Assembly: GCF_011043555.1 (NCBI RefSeq)
Contig: NZ_JAAKGS010000012.1
Coordinates: 1-64,000 of the forward strand
Origin: Sphingobacterium sp. SGR-19
GTDB taxonomy: Bacteria; Bacteroidota; Bacteroidia; Sphingobacteriales; Sphingobacteriaceae
Direction of reading: 5' to 3'
Length of the DNA: 64,000 nucleotides
Shown here: piece after piece, positions 52,601 through 61,087 of the stretch
Numbering within the stretch: the stretch's first letter is position 1
Layout: each line of letters starts with the position of its first letter
Made by a program: the position numbers and the translations under genes
Notes under the pieces: model-generated
The model's database searches: none
The model's input: only the letters and a program-made list of their open reading frames with translations
What the model was told of the DNA's origin: nothing

Positions 52601-53144
52601 CGGTGCCTTGGACGACGTTTTGAGGATTCGCTGTAGAATCAGTTGATGTCATGGCTGTTGTCGGAGAAACCGGAGAAGTCGGCGATGCGGCAGTAGTATC
52701 TATAACCGTTGAATCTGTGACGGTAGTATCCCCCGTACCGGGTGCAGAATCCGTTGCAGCCGATGAATCCGCTTCTGCTATTTTTAGTATGACATGTATC
52801 TCGCTTCGGTTATTTACAGGTTCTTCGTGTCGTGCGAAATCTGTTTTGTTAAAAATCAGTGAAGCATCGGGCTTCATCTCCAATGTAAATAGACCTTGAT
52901 CGTCGGATACGGTATTTACGGATTCTCCTTTTACCGAAACAATAGTACCTGCTATAGCATTGCTCCGTTCATCTTTGACAGAACCATTTACGGTAATCAG
53001 AGAATCTTGTGCATCGACAGATGCTGTCCAAAATAAGTTGGGGTTGTCGAAATTTTTTTTGGAAGGAAGATGAGCGTCGTTTGAGGAGAAGACCCAACAA
53101 GGGCTAAGTAATAACAAGGGAATAGCATAAAGGGTGTGTTTCAT
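49659..53144 (-). CDS. SusC/RagA TonB-linked outer-membrane transporter with two carboxypeptidase-like domains
   Basis: A 1161-residue outer-membrane importer without an STN domain. After the signal peptide there are two CarboxypepD_reg-like domains, one at about 50-122 (TVNGSVKDERSNAIAGTIV) and one at about 177-247 (VVQGTVSDKNGPITGVTVSV), separated by a Ser/Thr/Asp/Pro-rich linker (about 123-176). The plug has IQGKAGGVQV and VLKDAASSSIYGARAANGV, followed by the barrel ending with IFTAGVNLSF. There is no sigma, FecR or other regulator and no enzyme beside it, only its SusD. Confidence 0.92.
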   Translation of the reverse strand: MKHTLYAIPLLLLSPCWVFSSNDAHLPSKKNFDNPNLFWTASVDAQDSLITVNGSVKDERSNAIAGTIVSVKGESVNTVSDDQGLFTLEMKPDASLIFNKTDFARHEEPVNNRSEIHVILKIAEADSSAATDSAPGTGDTTVTDSTVIDTTAASPTSPVSPTTAMTSTDSTANPQNVVQGTVSDKNGPITGVTVSVKGQPASAATDEQGRFSISANTGDILVFSAVGYKEYEESLNNREKIDVLLSEESKTIESVQVVAVGYGTMERATLASSVSSIGADEIENEVLPSIPQAIQGKAGGVQVTQKSGSPGGGLSIRVRGTTSINASSDPLYVVDGIPVNSTTNFTGGSDFNFGGGTQGINVLSSLNPSDVQSVEVLKDAASSSIYGARAANGVVLITTKKGEPGTSQFHFNMYEGYSEMPSERKYEMMNTAQYQDYMRDYYFFREQDDPTSTMPDQILANPHINTDWQDAMFRKAGTRSYELSASGGSEKTQYYTSLGYMRQGGIMLNSDFNRISGRINLNHQHNDKLRFATAINVTRAENDRIQEENSKEGPTKTGIFSPPNIPVYDNNGDYVYDQVSLSRENPIAMLNLPVNNAQTWRVLANASAEYQFVPSLTLKTSFGTDISFIDETFFMPPNGIRSFASQGGIGARRNTRDQLWINETTLTFDKLFGDHQLNALGGFSVQESRLEFVHGQRSNFPSNDIEHINAGGVITRADAYPEEWAIASAFTRVNYNYKKKYILTANLRTDGSSRFGSDNRWATFPSLAAAWRLSEEDFIQNLPVISDLKLRASWGITGNQNIGNYASYSLYAGGNNYLGMPGFIPSVLGDRNLKWETTAQTDVGIDVGLFDDRIFLLADYYHKKTSDLLIGVPILTNSGYMNRFTNSGDIENKGFEFELTTRNLVGDFKWTTSLNMTFNRNRVLALPDGVDQILGGVGSLNIAMAGLPLGSFYGWKMIGVNPETGMIDYVGQDGQPTTPTSDEDRQIIGNPHPDFFGGITNTFQYKNFDFSVMGQFSYGNEMFNYTLASGLEGYNASSNAFIDWVDRWRQPGDITDMPRPSPGSFDNGAISDRFVQDGSFFRIRNITLGYTLPQAVTERMKVNRLRAYITVQNAYVFTKYRGFDPEVSSSHGGANTGLIYGYDYGSYPQPRIFTAGVNLSF

Positions 53145-53350
53145 AAGGATATCGATTTACGTTCAGATCATTTGTTTTATTTATGTTCACATAGTGTAAC
53201 AAACAACTAGTTTTAATAGTTCTGTATCTATAATATTTTTGTTACAAACACCTAACAGTAACGTGTCTTTGGTAAGAAATAGTATTTATTTTAGGAAAAA
53301 GGCGTAATTTGTTGGGAATAAATGATTGTATATTTATAAGTGAAGCAACT

Positions 53351-53650
53351 ATGACCTACGACGAATTCATATTTTCGATTGAGCATGCGGATATCGTTCC
53401 AGATAAATTGAACGTCCATTTACAGGCACTTTGGTATGACGCGAAAGGAGATTGGCAAACGGCCCATGATTTGATTGATCATCTGGAGGATCGTGTCTCA
53501 GCACATGTGCATGCTTATCTACATCGTGTAGAAGGGGATTTATGGAATGCGCGTTATTGGTATAACCGTGCTAAACAGCCGGAATATAAAGGCAATTTGA
53601 AAGACGAGTGGGAGCAATTGGTGAAAGGGCTTATTGCTTATGACTCATAG
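53351..53650 (+). CDS. Small conserved-looking protein of unknown function
   Basis: A 99-residue cytoplasmic protein starting at ATG 53351 (MTYDEFIFSIEHADIV); a longer frame upstream begins in AT-rich leader sequence and is less likely. It is rich in His and Trp, with LNVHLQALWYDAKGDWQTAHDL and SAHVHAYLHRVEGDLWNARYWYNRA (in parts), which look like two related helical hairpins with TPR-like spacing. It has no signal peptide. It is convergent with the TamB-like gene, one base apart. Confidence 0.68.
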   Translation: MTYDEFIFSIEHADIVPDKLNVHLQALWYDAKGDWQTAHDLIDHLEDRVSAHVHAYLHRVEGDLWNARYWYNRAKQPEYKGNLKDEWEQLVKGLIAYDS

Positions 53651-53651
53651 C

Positions 53652-56600
53652 TTATTGCTTATCTTTTATCGTCCTCTTCCGTTCGTTCCAAAGCCATAAT
53701 TTTCGCCAGAATTCAGATAGTGAGTTGAATTCCTGTCGATAAACGACGCCCACGGCGCTGATATAATCACTATAAGGCGTAAACAGGAAATTTCGGGTGT
53801 TAAGTCTATTGTATGCTCTTAATACGAGGTTTCCATCTTGACGTAAACGGAACGTGACCTCTGCATCGGTAGCTATCTGATCCGAGAAGAGCATGAGGTC
53901 ATTAAGCTGGTTTTGGCTACGATCGGTAACTCCCCCCGTAAATACCAAGCGGTCATCGAAAAAACGTAAGGAAGCCGACGCATCGTTGAAAGACCGGATA
54001 TTGAGGTCTAAAAAGTTCATATTGAGCGATTGCGAGATGATACTATTCAGCTGATTAAATGCGATTTCCGTTCCTGCGGATAAAAGTGTATTATTGACTT
54101 CGCGGCCAAACTCCTGTGTAGACGCAGGAGTAAAACTCCTTCGTACGATAAGACTGATCGCTTGCTGGTTGACGTTATTGATATCGCTCAAATAGCCTTG
54201 GAGTTCATCTTTGATATAGGGTGTCTGCGGAAAATTAAGGTCGAAGGAAACATCAGGTTGTGATAAAGTGCCTTTTAATATCATGTCGGCCTGTGCTAGG
54301 ATACGGTCATTATTTTCCGCTCGACCAGCTGCATTGTATAGGGGAGCAATCGACGTCCGTTGCTGGTAAGTCGCGCTCAGATTAATAGTCGCTTCGCCAG
54401 GATTACCTGCCCATCTAATCGTTCCGCCTTCTTTCAGATCAAAGAACTTGTTAAAGAAATCTTGTGCGGTAAAGTGGAATTTTCCGGAGATAACATGATA
54501 GTCTCCGAACATCTCAAAATCGCCCAAACTGGATATACGTAACGAAATATCGCCGGTACCAACACCTGTTAAGGAGCCGATATTGTTTTCCAGATTAATT
54601 TCAGCATCTGGTGTCACGGCAATATCCATATTCATGGTTAAACCTTGAAAAAGCCTTTTAGAGACAGGTGTTTCCTGCTCGGCGGAATCCGGATTGACGA
54701 AATAGATGAAGTCATTATCACTTACTTTCAATGAAGTATTAAAAGGAAGCGTGATAACGGTATTGGGATTTGGACGTACATCAATATCCATAACCATCGC
54801 ACTGGTGGGGCCGTTGAAGCGGAAAGCACCCGATGCGTAGGCTGTGCCAAAAAACAACTCATTATCTTTCCTAACTGTGTTTAGAATCTGGAAGTTATCT
54901 GTTGTCACATGAACAGCCAACGTGGGGTCACTGAGCGTATTCAAGTTGATTTCGCCGTTTGCTGTAGCTGTGGCATTTCGGACATCGTTTAGTAGCAAAT
55001 CGTTTAAAAAGATCGAATTCTGTTGGATGATGGAATGTTGATTCGAGATGCTGTATTTCGTTTGCAGGTAGTTAACAAAAAAAGACGCTTCTTTGATATG
55101 AGCTGTTCCATTGATTTTTGGTTGCCGGATCGTACCGTTTATAGTTACGTCGCCGCTCATAGTGCCGTATAAGTTGGAAACGAGTGTGCGCAGGAATGGT
55201 TGCACTACACCCAAATCTATATCTTTGGCTGTTCCTTTTAAATGTAATGCGTCATCTTCGGAATTAACGTCATACGAACCACTAAGCCTAATGCCGTCAC
55301 CATCTACATCCAATAATTGAGATTGGAGCTGTATGAGTCCGGTTTGCGGATCAAAATCGGCATCGACCTGTAGGTTGCCTATAGGGAGATTGTTGTAGAC
55401 AATAGGGGTAGTCGAAACGTTGGCAGACAGCGTTGGCGAACCAAAGACCGAATAAACTTGCATTTCTCCACTAAGATGCCCAATCAAGTCAATACCCAGC
55501 GGTCGCGTGATTCCGGATAACGAAGCTAGACTAAAGTCTCTAAAAGCGATGTCAAGCTTATCGTCTTCATCGGAAAGGATCCCGTTTAGGCTAACCTCTT
55601 GGCGATCTCTGGAAACAAGCAGGTTGTTTAGATAGAACTTGCCTTTAGAGACGCGGAGGTCTGCTTCTTGATTGATGTCCCATGACTCGTTGTTTAAAAC
55701 AATCTGCGATTGTTCAAACCGGATATTGGCAGGCTGGTTATAGGCAAAATGTATGTTTCCATTTAATTTAAGATAATTGGGGCGAGTTGTTTCCGAGAGG
55801 GAAATATGAAAGGTCAGACTGTCGTTTGCCAGTACATTATTGATGGTGACATGATCGACATACGCGGAGTCAGAAATACTAAAACGGTCGGCCGTCACAT
55901 CCAAAGAAAAAGCTTGGTCATCGGCGTTTTCCGTAAGGGCGAGATTGGTGATTTTCATTCCTTTGTAGGTCACAACGGGACTGAAAGCCTCAAAATTTGC
56001 CGTATAATGATCGGACGAGAATTTCGCCGTCAGGTGTGCACCGTCTTCAAGCTCTAAGTTGGGATCGAACAGTGCGGATATAGGAGCAAAAGATTTGACG
56101 TCGACATGCAAATCAAAGTTCTGTGGATTATAGGGCTGCGTTTCGAGATTGATGGCGGGGGCATAACGCATAGCAAGCGACCGAAAATAGGCACCAATAC
56201 TGGACAAATCTATTTGTCCCGACATCACGCCATCAACAACGTCGGATTTAAGAGTCAACTTTTTGGACTGTTCGTTGCCTTCCGATTCAAAATCTAGATA
56301 GTTCATAACAAAATCGCCTCTTGTGGTGCTGAACTGTACATGATCAGAGGCAATATGACCGTTTAAGGAATTCAATGAGTTTCCGTGTAGTTTTGCCTGA
56401 ATATTGGATTGGCTCACGACAATACTGTCTTTGTGGTAAAGGTGCAACCTTTTTAGGTCGAGGTGCGCTACGGTAGAATTAAATTCGTACATCGGAATGG
56501 AATCTTGCCAATTGACTTCGCCGTTGAAGTCTAAAGCAGCATTTTGGTCATCAATTTCGCCATTAGCAAGTAAAACCTCACCCAGCATCTCTCCTTCAAA

Positions 56601-57983
56601 TTCGACGTGTCGATAAGGATAGTTTTTGAAGAGAAGATTGGATAAATGACCGTGCGTGGTTAAATGTAATGATTTCGCATCTGTTCCTTTACCATCAAAC
56701 CGAAGGTCAAATCCCGTTTTTCCGATTTCCTTGGAATGTATGAATTTTCCCAAATCAAAGGAATCCGCTTTTGCTGTACCGGTATATTGTAGCGTGGGCT
56801 TTATGGTGACGGTACTCTCGGTAGACAACGAACCCAGCATTGTTGTAGCTTTTCCATGCACATCAAATAGATGATAATATCCGTCAAGTGTGCCTTGATA
56901 TTCCACCGTTTCCAAAAGATGGAGTTGATCTGGAAGGGAAAACGAAGATTGGTTGGATAGGGCAGGAACAAGCTCTTCGATATCTTTTGCAGACGTTTGG
57001 AGTTTGGTCAAGGCGAAATGGAATCTCGTTTTGTCAATATCCGGTAGGCCGTCAATCGTAAAATCGCCTTGTAGACTGGTTTGTGTTCCCGTCTTTAGAT
57101 ATACATCGCTTGCCCTTAATTGTTCGACGGTTCCCGATACCGATGCTTGAACAACATCCGTTATGAACCGAACGTTTACCACTTCTGGTGCAAAAAATTC
57201 AATATCTCGGGAATCCACCAAAGCGTCGCTAAGCGTGCCTTCAATTCCTACTTTCTCAATGAAATCCGAGAAGTCGCTAAAATTATCATAATAAAAAGCA
57301 AGGTAATCGCCTACTTTGGAGCGGTTGGTGTGCAACACAAGGTCGGTAAATTCCATCTTCTTGCCAGATACATACGATTGTGCACTAAACTCTTGCAGGT
57401 ATAATCCGCTTTTTTCTTTGAATGTGAGTTGTTCTACGTCTACGCGCAGGGTGGTGTCAGTGTAATGGACCGCTTTAAAATCGCCCGAAATATCGGTTAA
57501 ATCCAGATTACTGAAATCTACGCCACGATTATGGTGATTAAAACGATGGTCGGTAAGCTTGAAACGATTATTGTGCAAGGTGACATGTTGCAAGTCCAGC
57601 CGCATTTTCGTTGTTTTCGGTGTTTGCTCTTGCTTTTTAGGTGAAAAGTAGTCAATCAAAAAACTGAGATTGGTACTGTCTTTATATATCTCGTAATTAA
57701 TAAAAGCACTGTCTAACGTCACCTGTTGGATACCGATCTGGTTATTCCATATTTTTACCAGCGAAATACGTGCGGTTGCACTTTTAGCCGAAAGCAGTGT
57801 TTTTCCGCTACGATCGTTGATGAAAAAATTGTGTAGCTCCAGCGAACTGAAGGGTTTGAAATATACCTTTTCTACAGAAATGTCTGTCTGGAGTTCTTCA
57901 CTCAGATAGTTGGCGACCTTTTTTGTAACATAGGTTTGTACCGCGGGATAGCGTAGTAGAAAAACAGCTAATACCGTTAGCAA
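53652..57983 (-). CDS. tamB: TamB-like translocation/assembly protein
   Basis: A very large periplasmic protein (over 1440 residues). Most of it is long repeating beta structure of the AsmA/TamB bridge type (for example LNGNIHFAYNQPANIRFE, VNGTIRQPKINGTAHIKEA), and the last 450 residues match the TamB C-terminal domain (RISSLGDFEMFGDYHVISG, LKEGGTIRWAGNPGEATINL, LTGTLSQPDVSFDLN-like LKGTLSQPDVSFDLNFP). TamB-type proteins move lipids or help outer-membrane assembly. The hydrophobic anchor begins before the first usable TTG (57983), see findings. The 5' end is therefore uncertain. Confidence 0.85.
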   Translation of the reverse strand: MLTVLAVFLLRYPAVQTYVTKKVANYLSEELQTDISVEKVYFKPFSSLELHNFFINDRSGKTLLSAKSATARISLVKIWNNQIGIQQVTLDSAFINYEIYKDSTNLSFLIDYFSPKKQEQTPKTTKMRLDLQHVTLHNNRFKLTDHRFNHHNRGVDFSNLDLTDISGDFKAVHYTDTTLRVDVEQLTFKEKSGLYLQEFSAQSYVSGKKMEFTDLVLHTNRSKVGDYLAFYYDNFSDFSDFIEKVGIEGTLSDALVDSRDIEFFAPEVVNVRFITDVVQASVSGTVEQLRASDVYLKTGTQTSLQGDFTIDGLPDIDKTRFHFALTKLQTSAKDIEELVPALSNQSSFSLPDQLHLLETVEYQGTLDGYYHLFDVHGKATTMLGSLSTESTVTIKPTLQYTGTAKADSFDLGKFIHSKEIGKTGFDLRFDGKGTDAKSLHLTTHGHLSNLLFKNYPYRHVEFEGEMLGEVLLANGEIDDQNAALDFNGEVNWQDSIPMYEFNSTVAHLDLKRLHLYHKDSIVVSQSNIQAKLHGNSLNSLNGHIASDHVQFSTTRGDFVMNYLDFESEGNEQSKKLTLKSDVVDGVMSGQIDLSSIGAYFRSLAMRYAPAINLETQPYNPQNFDLHVDVKSFAPISALFDPNLELEDGAHLTAKFSSDHYTANFEAFSPVVTYKGMKITNLALTENADDQAFSLDVTADRFSISDSAYVDHVTINNVLANDSLTFHISLSETTRPNYLKLNGNIHFAYNQPANIRFEQSQIVLNNESWDINQEADLRVSKGKFYLNNLLVSRDRQEVSLNGILSDEDDKLDIAFRDFSLASLSGITRPLGIDLIGHLSGEMQVYSVFGSPTLSANVSTTPIVYNNLPIGNLQVDADFDPQTGLIQLQSQLLDVDGDGIRLSGSYDVNSEDDALHLKGTAKDIDLGVVQPFLRTLVSNLYGTMSGDVTINGTIRQPKINGTAHIKEASFFVNYLQTKYSISNQHSIIQQNSIFLNDLLLNDVRNATATANGEINLNTLSDPTLAVHVTTDNFQILNTVRKDNELFFGTAYASGAFRFNGPTSAMVMDIDVRPNPNTVITLPFNTSLKVSDNDFIYFVNPDSAEQETPVSKRLFQGLTMNMDIAVTPDAEINLENNIGSLTGVGTGDISLRISSLGDFEMFGDYHVISGKFHFTAQDFFNKFFDLKEGGTIRWAGNPGEATINLSATYQQRTSIAPLYNAAGRAENNDRILAQADMILKGTLSQPDVSFDLNFPQTPYIKDELQGYLSDINNVNQQAISLIVRRSFTPASTQEFGREVNNTLLSAGTEIAFNQLNSIISQSLNMNFLDLNIRSFNDASASLRFFDDRLVFTGGVTDRSQNQLNDLMLFSDQIATDAEVTFRLRQDGNLVLRAYNRLNTRNFLFTPYSDYISAVGVVYRQEFNSLSEFWRKLWLWNERKRTIKDKQ

Positions 57984-58030
57984 GACAATGCTAAGCGAAG
58001 TAATCAGCGCTATTTTAAGTATTTTTTTGA

Positions 58031-58038
58031 TATTTTTG
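58031..58038 (+). promoter_or_regulatory. -7 promoter box for tsaD
   Basis: TATTTTTG (TAnnTTTG) on the plus strand, 22 nt before the tsaD ATG. It lies within the region that would encode the N-terminus of the divergent TamB-like gene. No good -33 TTTG is seen. Confidence 0.5.
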
Positions 58039-58060
58039 TGTTCTATTTAAACATTGTGCA

Positions 58061-59062
58061 ATGGCTGTTATCCTCGGTATCGAGTCCTCCTGTGATGAAA
58101 CTTCCGCTTCTATATGTATAGACGGTGAAATTAAATCAAATATTATTGCCGGTCAAGCAATTCATGCAAAATATGGAGGTGTGGTACCCGAATTAGCGTC
58201 GCGTGCACATCAACTACATATCATCCCGACCGTGGATGAAGCCATTCAACAGGCAAAAATACATAAAAATGATATCGATGCGGTGGCTTTTACGCGAGGT
58301 CCCGGACTTTTAGGGTCACTTTTGGTCGGTACGTCGTTCGCTAAATCATTTGCACTGGCTCGTCAGATTCCGCTGATTGAAGTCAATCACATGCAGGCAC
58401 ATATCCTTGCTCATTTTATCGAGGAACCGAAACCCAGCTTTCCTTTTCTTTGTCTTACCGTATCAGGCGGACATACACAGATTGTATTGGTGAAGGATTA
58501 TTTTGATATGGAATTGCTCGGACAGACGCTTGATGACGCTGCTGGAGAAGCTTTTGATAAAACCGCTAAAATACTGAATTTGCCCTATCCCGGAGGTCCG
58601 CTGATCGATAAATATGCTCGGGAAGGAAATCCCGCCGCCTATAAATTGCCCGAGCCACAGATTCCGGAACTGAATTTTAGTTTTTCTGGCCTCAAAACCG
58701 CTATTTTATATATGGTGCAGGCGGAAGAAAAGAAAAATCCCAATTTTTTAGCGGAAAATATGGCTGACGTATGTGCTTCGGTGCAACAACGTATAGTCTC
58801 GATTTTATTGAATAAGTTGAAGAAAGCGGCGAAACAAACCGGCGTAAGGGATATGGCGATTGCGGGAGGTGTTTCTGCCAATTCGGGGCTTCGTCAAGGC
58901 TTGTTAGAGATGGGGAAGCAATGCCATTGGAACGTATTCATTCCCAAATTTGAATACTGTACCGACAACGCCGCTATGATTGCCATTGCGGGTTACCATA
59001 AATATCTGCGCAACGAGTTTGTCGGTCAAGATATAGCGCCGTTAGCGCGGATGCACGTGTAA
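58061..59062 (+). CDS. tsaD: tRNA N6-adenosine threonylcarbamoyltransferase
   Basis: Catalytic subunit that installs threonylcarbamoyl on A37 of ANN-decoding tRNAs, with TsaB and TsaE. The 333-residue protein has the ASKHA motif LGIESSCDETSASI, the metal-binding HMQAHILAHF (His residues), VSGGHTQIVLV, and the C-terminal YCTDNAAMIA typical of TsaD. Essential in most bacteria. Monocistronic with its own promoter. Confidence 0.96.
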   Translation: MAVILGIESSCDETSASICIDGEIKSNIIAGQAIHAKYGGVVPELASRAHQLHIIPTVDEAIQQAKIHKNDIDAVAFTRGPGLLGSLLVGTSFAKSFALARQIPLIEVNHMQAHILAHFIEEPKPSFPFLCLTVSGGHTQIVLVKDYFDMELLGQTLDDAAGEAFDKTAKILNLPYPGGPLIDKYAREGNPAAYKLPEPQIPELNFSFSGLKTAILYMVQAEEKKNPNFLAENMADVCASVQQRIVSILLNKLKKAAKQTGVRDMAIAGGVSANSGLRQGLLEMGKQCHWNVFIPKFEYCTDNAAMIAIAGYHKYLRNEFVGQDIAPLARMHV

Positions 59063-59141
59063 TTGTACACAAAATAAATTATGGAATTTTCTCTTTGTTG
59101 TCATCATGAAAGAAAAGATGTAAACCTTAACACTTTTCGTT

Positions 59142-60014
59142 ATGTGGAACAACAAATTAGATATTTATGAGAAAGAATGGCTGGAAGTTGTTTTTTCTTC
59201 CCGGAACCAAACCTATGGTGCGTATGATTTAAGACGTCAATCTGCTGCAGCCACGAATAAGGCCTTGCTTACTGTCATGTTCGCTGTTGCCTTACTGGTA
59301 GGTGGAAAATATGCCTACGACCGTATGCCGGGTATGGCCTCGGCTCCCGTGATTGAAGACAATATACCTGTAACACTTGATCAGTTGGTCATTCCCGAAA
59401 CACCAAAAGAAGAGGAAGTAATCCTTCCGGCAGAACAACCTGTCCAAAAGATTGCACAAGACCCACCTGCACAGGAATTAATCCGTTTTGTAGAACCTGT
59501 CGTGACAGATCGTAATAGGGCAGTCGAAGATGTGGCTTCGCAAGATGATCTAAAGGACAAGATGACTGCGCGGCTTACGCTTAAACCAGTGAAGGGCGGT
59601 TCTTTTGTTGCCAAGGGGGAATTTGGACCTACGAAAGAATTGGGAAATATCACGGGAAAAGCGTCAGGTGATCCCAATGGGAGCGTATTAAATAACGGGG
59701 AGCCGTTTGTGTCGGTAGAAGTTATGCCGGAGCCCGTCGGTGGTATGTCCGCATTTGTGAATTGGGTCGGAAAAAACTACGCGTATCCCGATAGAGCGTT
59801 GGAACAAGGAATTAAAGGAAGCGTAATCGCTACGTTTGTTGTGGAAACGGATGGCTCTTTAACCGATATTGCGATATTGAGAGATATTGGTTTCGGTACG
59901 GGGGATGAGGCTATCCGTGTGTTAAAAAAAGCGGCAAAATGGAAGCCAGGCGTCCAGAACGGGCTCCCCGTTCGGGTAAAATATACATTACCGATCAAAT
60001 TGAACACGTTTTAA
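59142..60014 (+). CDS. TonB energy transducer
   Basis: A 290-residue protein. It has a cytoplasmic N-terminus (KLDIYEKEWLEVVFSSRNQTYGAYDLRRQS, in parts; this GAYDLR pattern marks Bacteroidota TonB), one membrane helix (LLTVMFAVALLVGGKYA), a Pro/Glu-rich periplasmic spanner (EVILPAEQPVQKIAQDPPAQ) and the C-terminal TonB fold (MPEPVGGMSAFVNWVGKNY, then GSVIATFVVETDGSLTDIAI). It would pass proton-motive energy to SusC-type transporters. ExbB and ExbD are not in the window. The neighbours downstream are gldL and gldM. Confidence 0.9.
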   Translation: MWNNKLDIYEKEWLEVVFSSRNQTYGAYDLRRQSAAATNKALLTVMFAVALLVGGKYAYDRMPGMASAPVIEDNIPVTLDQLVIPETPKEEEVILPAEQPVQKIAQDPPAQELIRFVEPVVTDRNRAVEDVASQDDLKDKMTARLTLKPVKGGSFVAKGEFGPTKELGNITGKASGDPNGSVLNNGEPFVSVEVMPEPVGGMSAFVNWVGKNYAYPDRALEQGIKGSVIATFVVETDGSLTDIAILRDIGFGTGDEAIRVLKKAAKWKPGVQNGLPVRVKYTLPIKLNTF

Positions 60015-60168
60015 ATACCAAAGATCGTTTTTAGTTACCATTCTGAACGCAGTTTCGTCTGACATGCTTAACGTTGTGAAGAATACTAAATCTCGCCGCT
60101 CGTAATTTGTGGTATTTTTATTGCTAGTACTTTGGAATCGTTTCAACATACGAGCTATGAAAAGTAAT

Positions 60169-60202
60169 ATTTATGAACCAAATCGCGTTTTGATTCATAA
60201 AT
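60169..60202. promoter_or_regulatory. Inverted repeat in the gldL leader
   Basis: Arms atttatgaaccaaa (60169-60182) and tttgattcataaat (60189-60202) match in 13 of 14 positions around a 6-nt loop, ending 38 nt before the gldL ATG. The 226-bp gap between tonB and gldL holds no gene. Confidence 0.5.
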
Positions 60203-60240
60203 CGTTCGAAATATCATCGTGCTACTAAAAATTAATAAAT

Positions 60241-61056
60241 ATGAGCGTAAAGAAAAAAGACAATTCAAGATGGTTACACGTTGCTATCTCTTGGGGAGCT
60301 AGTATCGTTATTGTTGGTGTTCTGTTTAAAATACTTTATATAGGAGGCTCGTTCGCCAACTATATGATCGGTATTGGTTTAGCGGTGGAAGCCTTTCTAT
60401 TTTTCTTAATGGGATTCAATCCACCTCCAAAAGAGCCCGCATGGGAGAGGGTATATCCTGAATTGGACGAGGATTACGCCGGAGAGTTGCCGCAACGATC
60501 TGCTGCACTTAGCCATCAACCGGCAGGGCCGTCGGCGACAGCGGCGTTAGACAAGATGTTTGCGGAGGCAAAGATAGAGCCTGTACTGATTGAAAATCTG
60601 GGAAGAGGTTTGCGTGATTTTAGCGATAAAGTGTCGGCTATTAACCAAATATCTGATGTGTCGTTCGCAGCAAACGAGTTTACCGAAAAGTTAAAGCATG
60701 CGAGTTCGAAATTTGATAATCTCAGCATGGCTTTTGAAAAAGCTTCTGCCAACCTTGTCGCGATGTCCAATACAAACATGGATACCGCCGGTTATCACGA
60801 GCAAGTGCAGAATCTCACAAATAACCTGAAATCGCTGAACGAGATGTACGAGCGGGAATTACGTGATTCGGCATCCCATCTACAATCCATGAATCAATTC
60901 TATGAAAGCTTAAGTTATACAATGAAAAACTTCAATGAATCCCTAGATGACTCGAAGGTATTTAAAGAGGAAGTGAATAAGTTGGCTAAGAATCTGGCTG
61001 CTCTGAATACTGTATATGGCGGTATGTTGACGGCGATGAATCAGCCACGTGTGTAG
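60241..61056 (+). CDS. gldL: GldL-type motor subunit
   Basis: Inner-membrane subunit of the proton-driven motor with GldM, which powers type 9 secretion and gliding. The 271-residue protein has two membrane helices (about 15-35 and 40-60), the second with the key Glu 50 in GLAVEAFLFFLMGF, then WERVYPELDE, which is diagnostic. The C-terminal 150 residues are coiled coil. By alignment with F. johnsoniae GldL (from memory) it keeps the Lys (30) and Glu (50), but Tyr13, His30 and Glu59 equivalents are Ile, Tyr 33 and Asn 60. gldK is not upstream. Confidence 0.86.
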   Translation: MSVKKKDNSRWLHVAISWGASIVIVGVLFKILYIGGSFANYMIGIGLAVEAFLFFLMGFNPPPKEPAWERVYPELDEDYAGELPQRSAALSHQPAGPSATAALDKMFAEAKIEPVLIENLGRGLRDFSDKVSAINQISDVSFAANEFTEKLKHASSKFDNLSMAFEKASANLVAMSNTNMDTAGYHEQVQNLTNNLKSLNEMYERELRDSASHLQSMNQFYESLSYTMKNFNESLDDSKVFKEEVNKLAKNLAALNTVYGGMLTAMNQPRV

Positions 61057-61087
61057 GAAAATCATTTTATAACAAAAAGGTAAAAGA

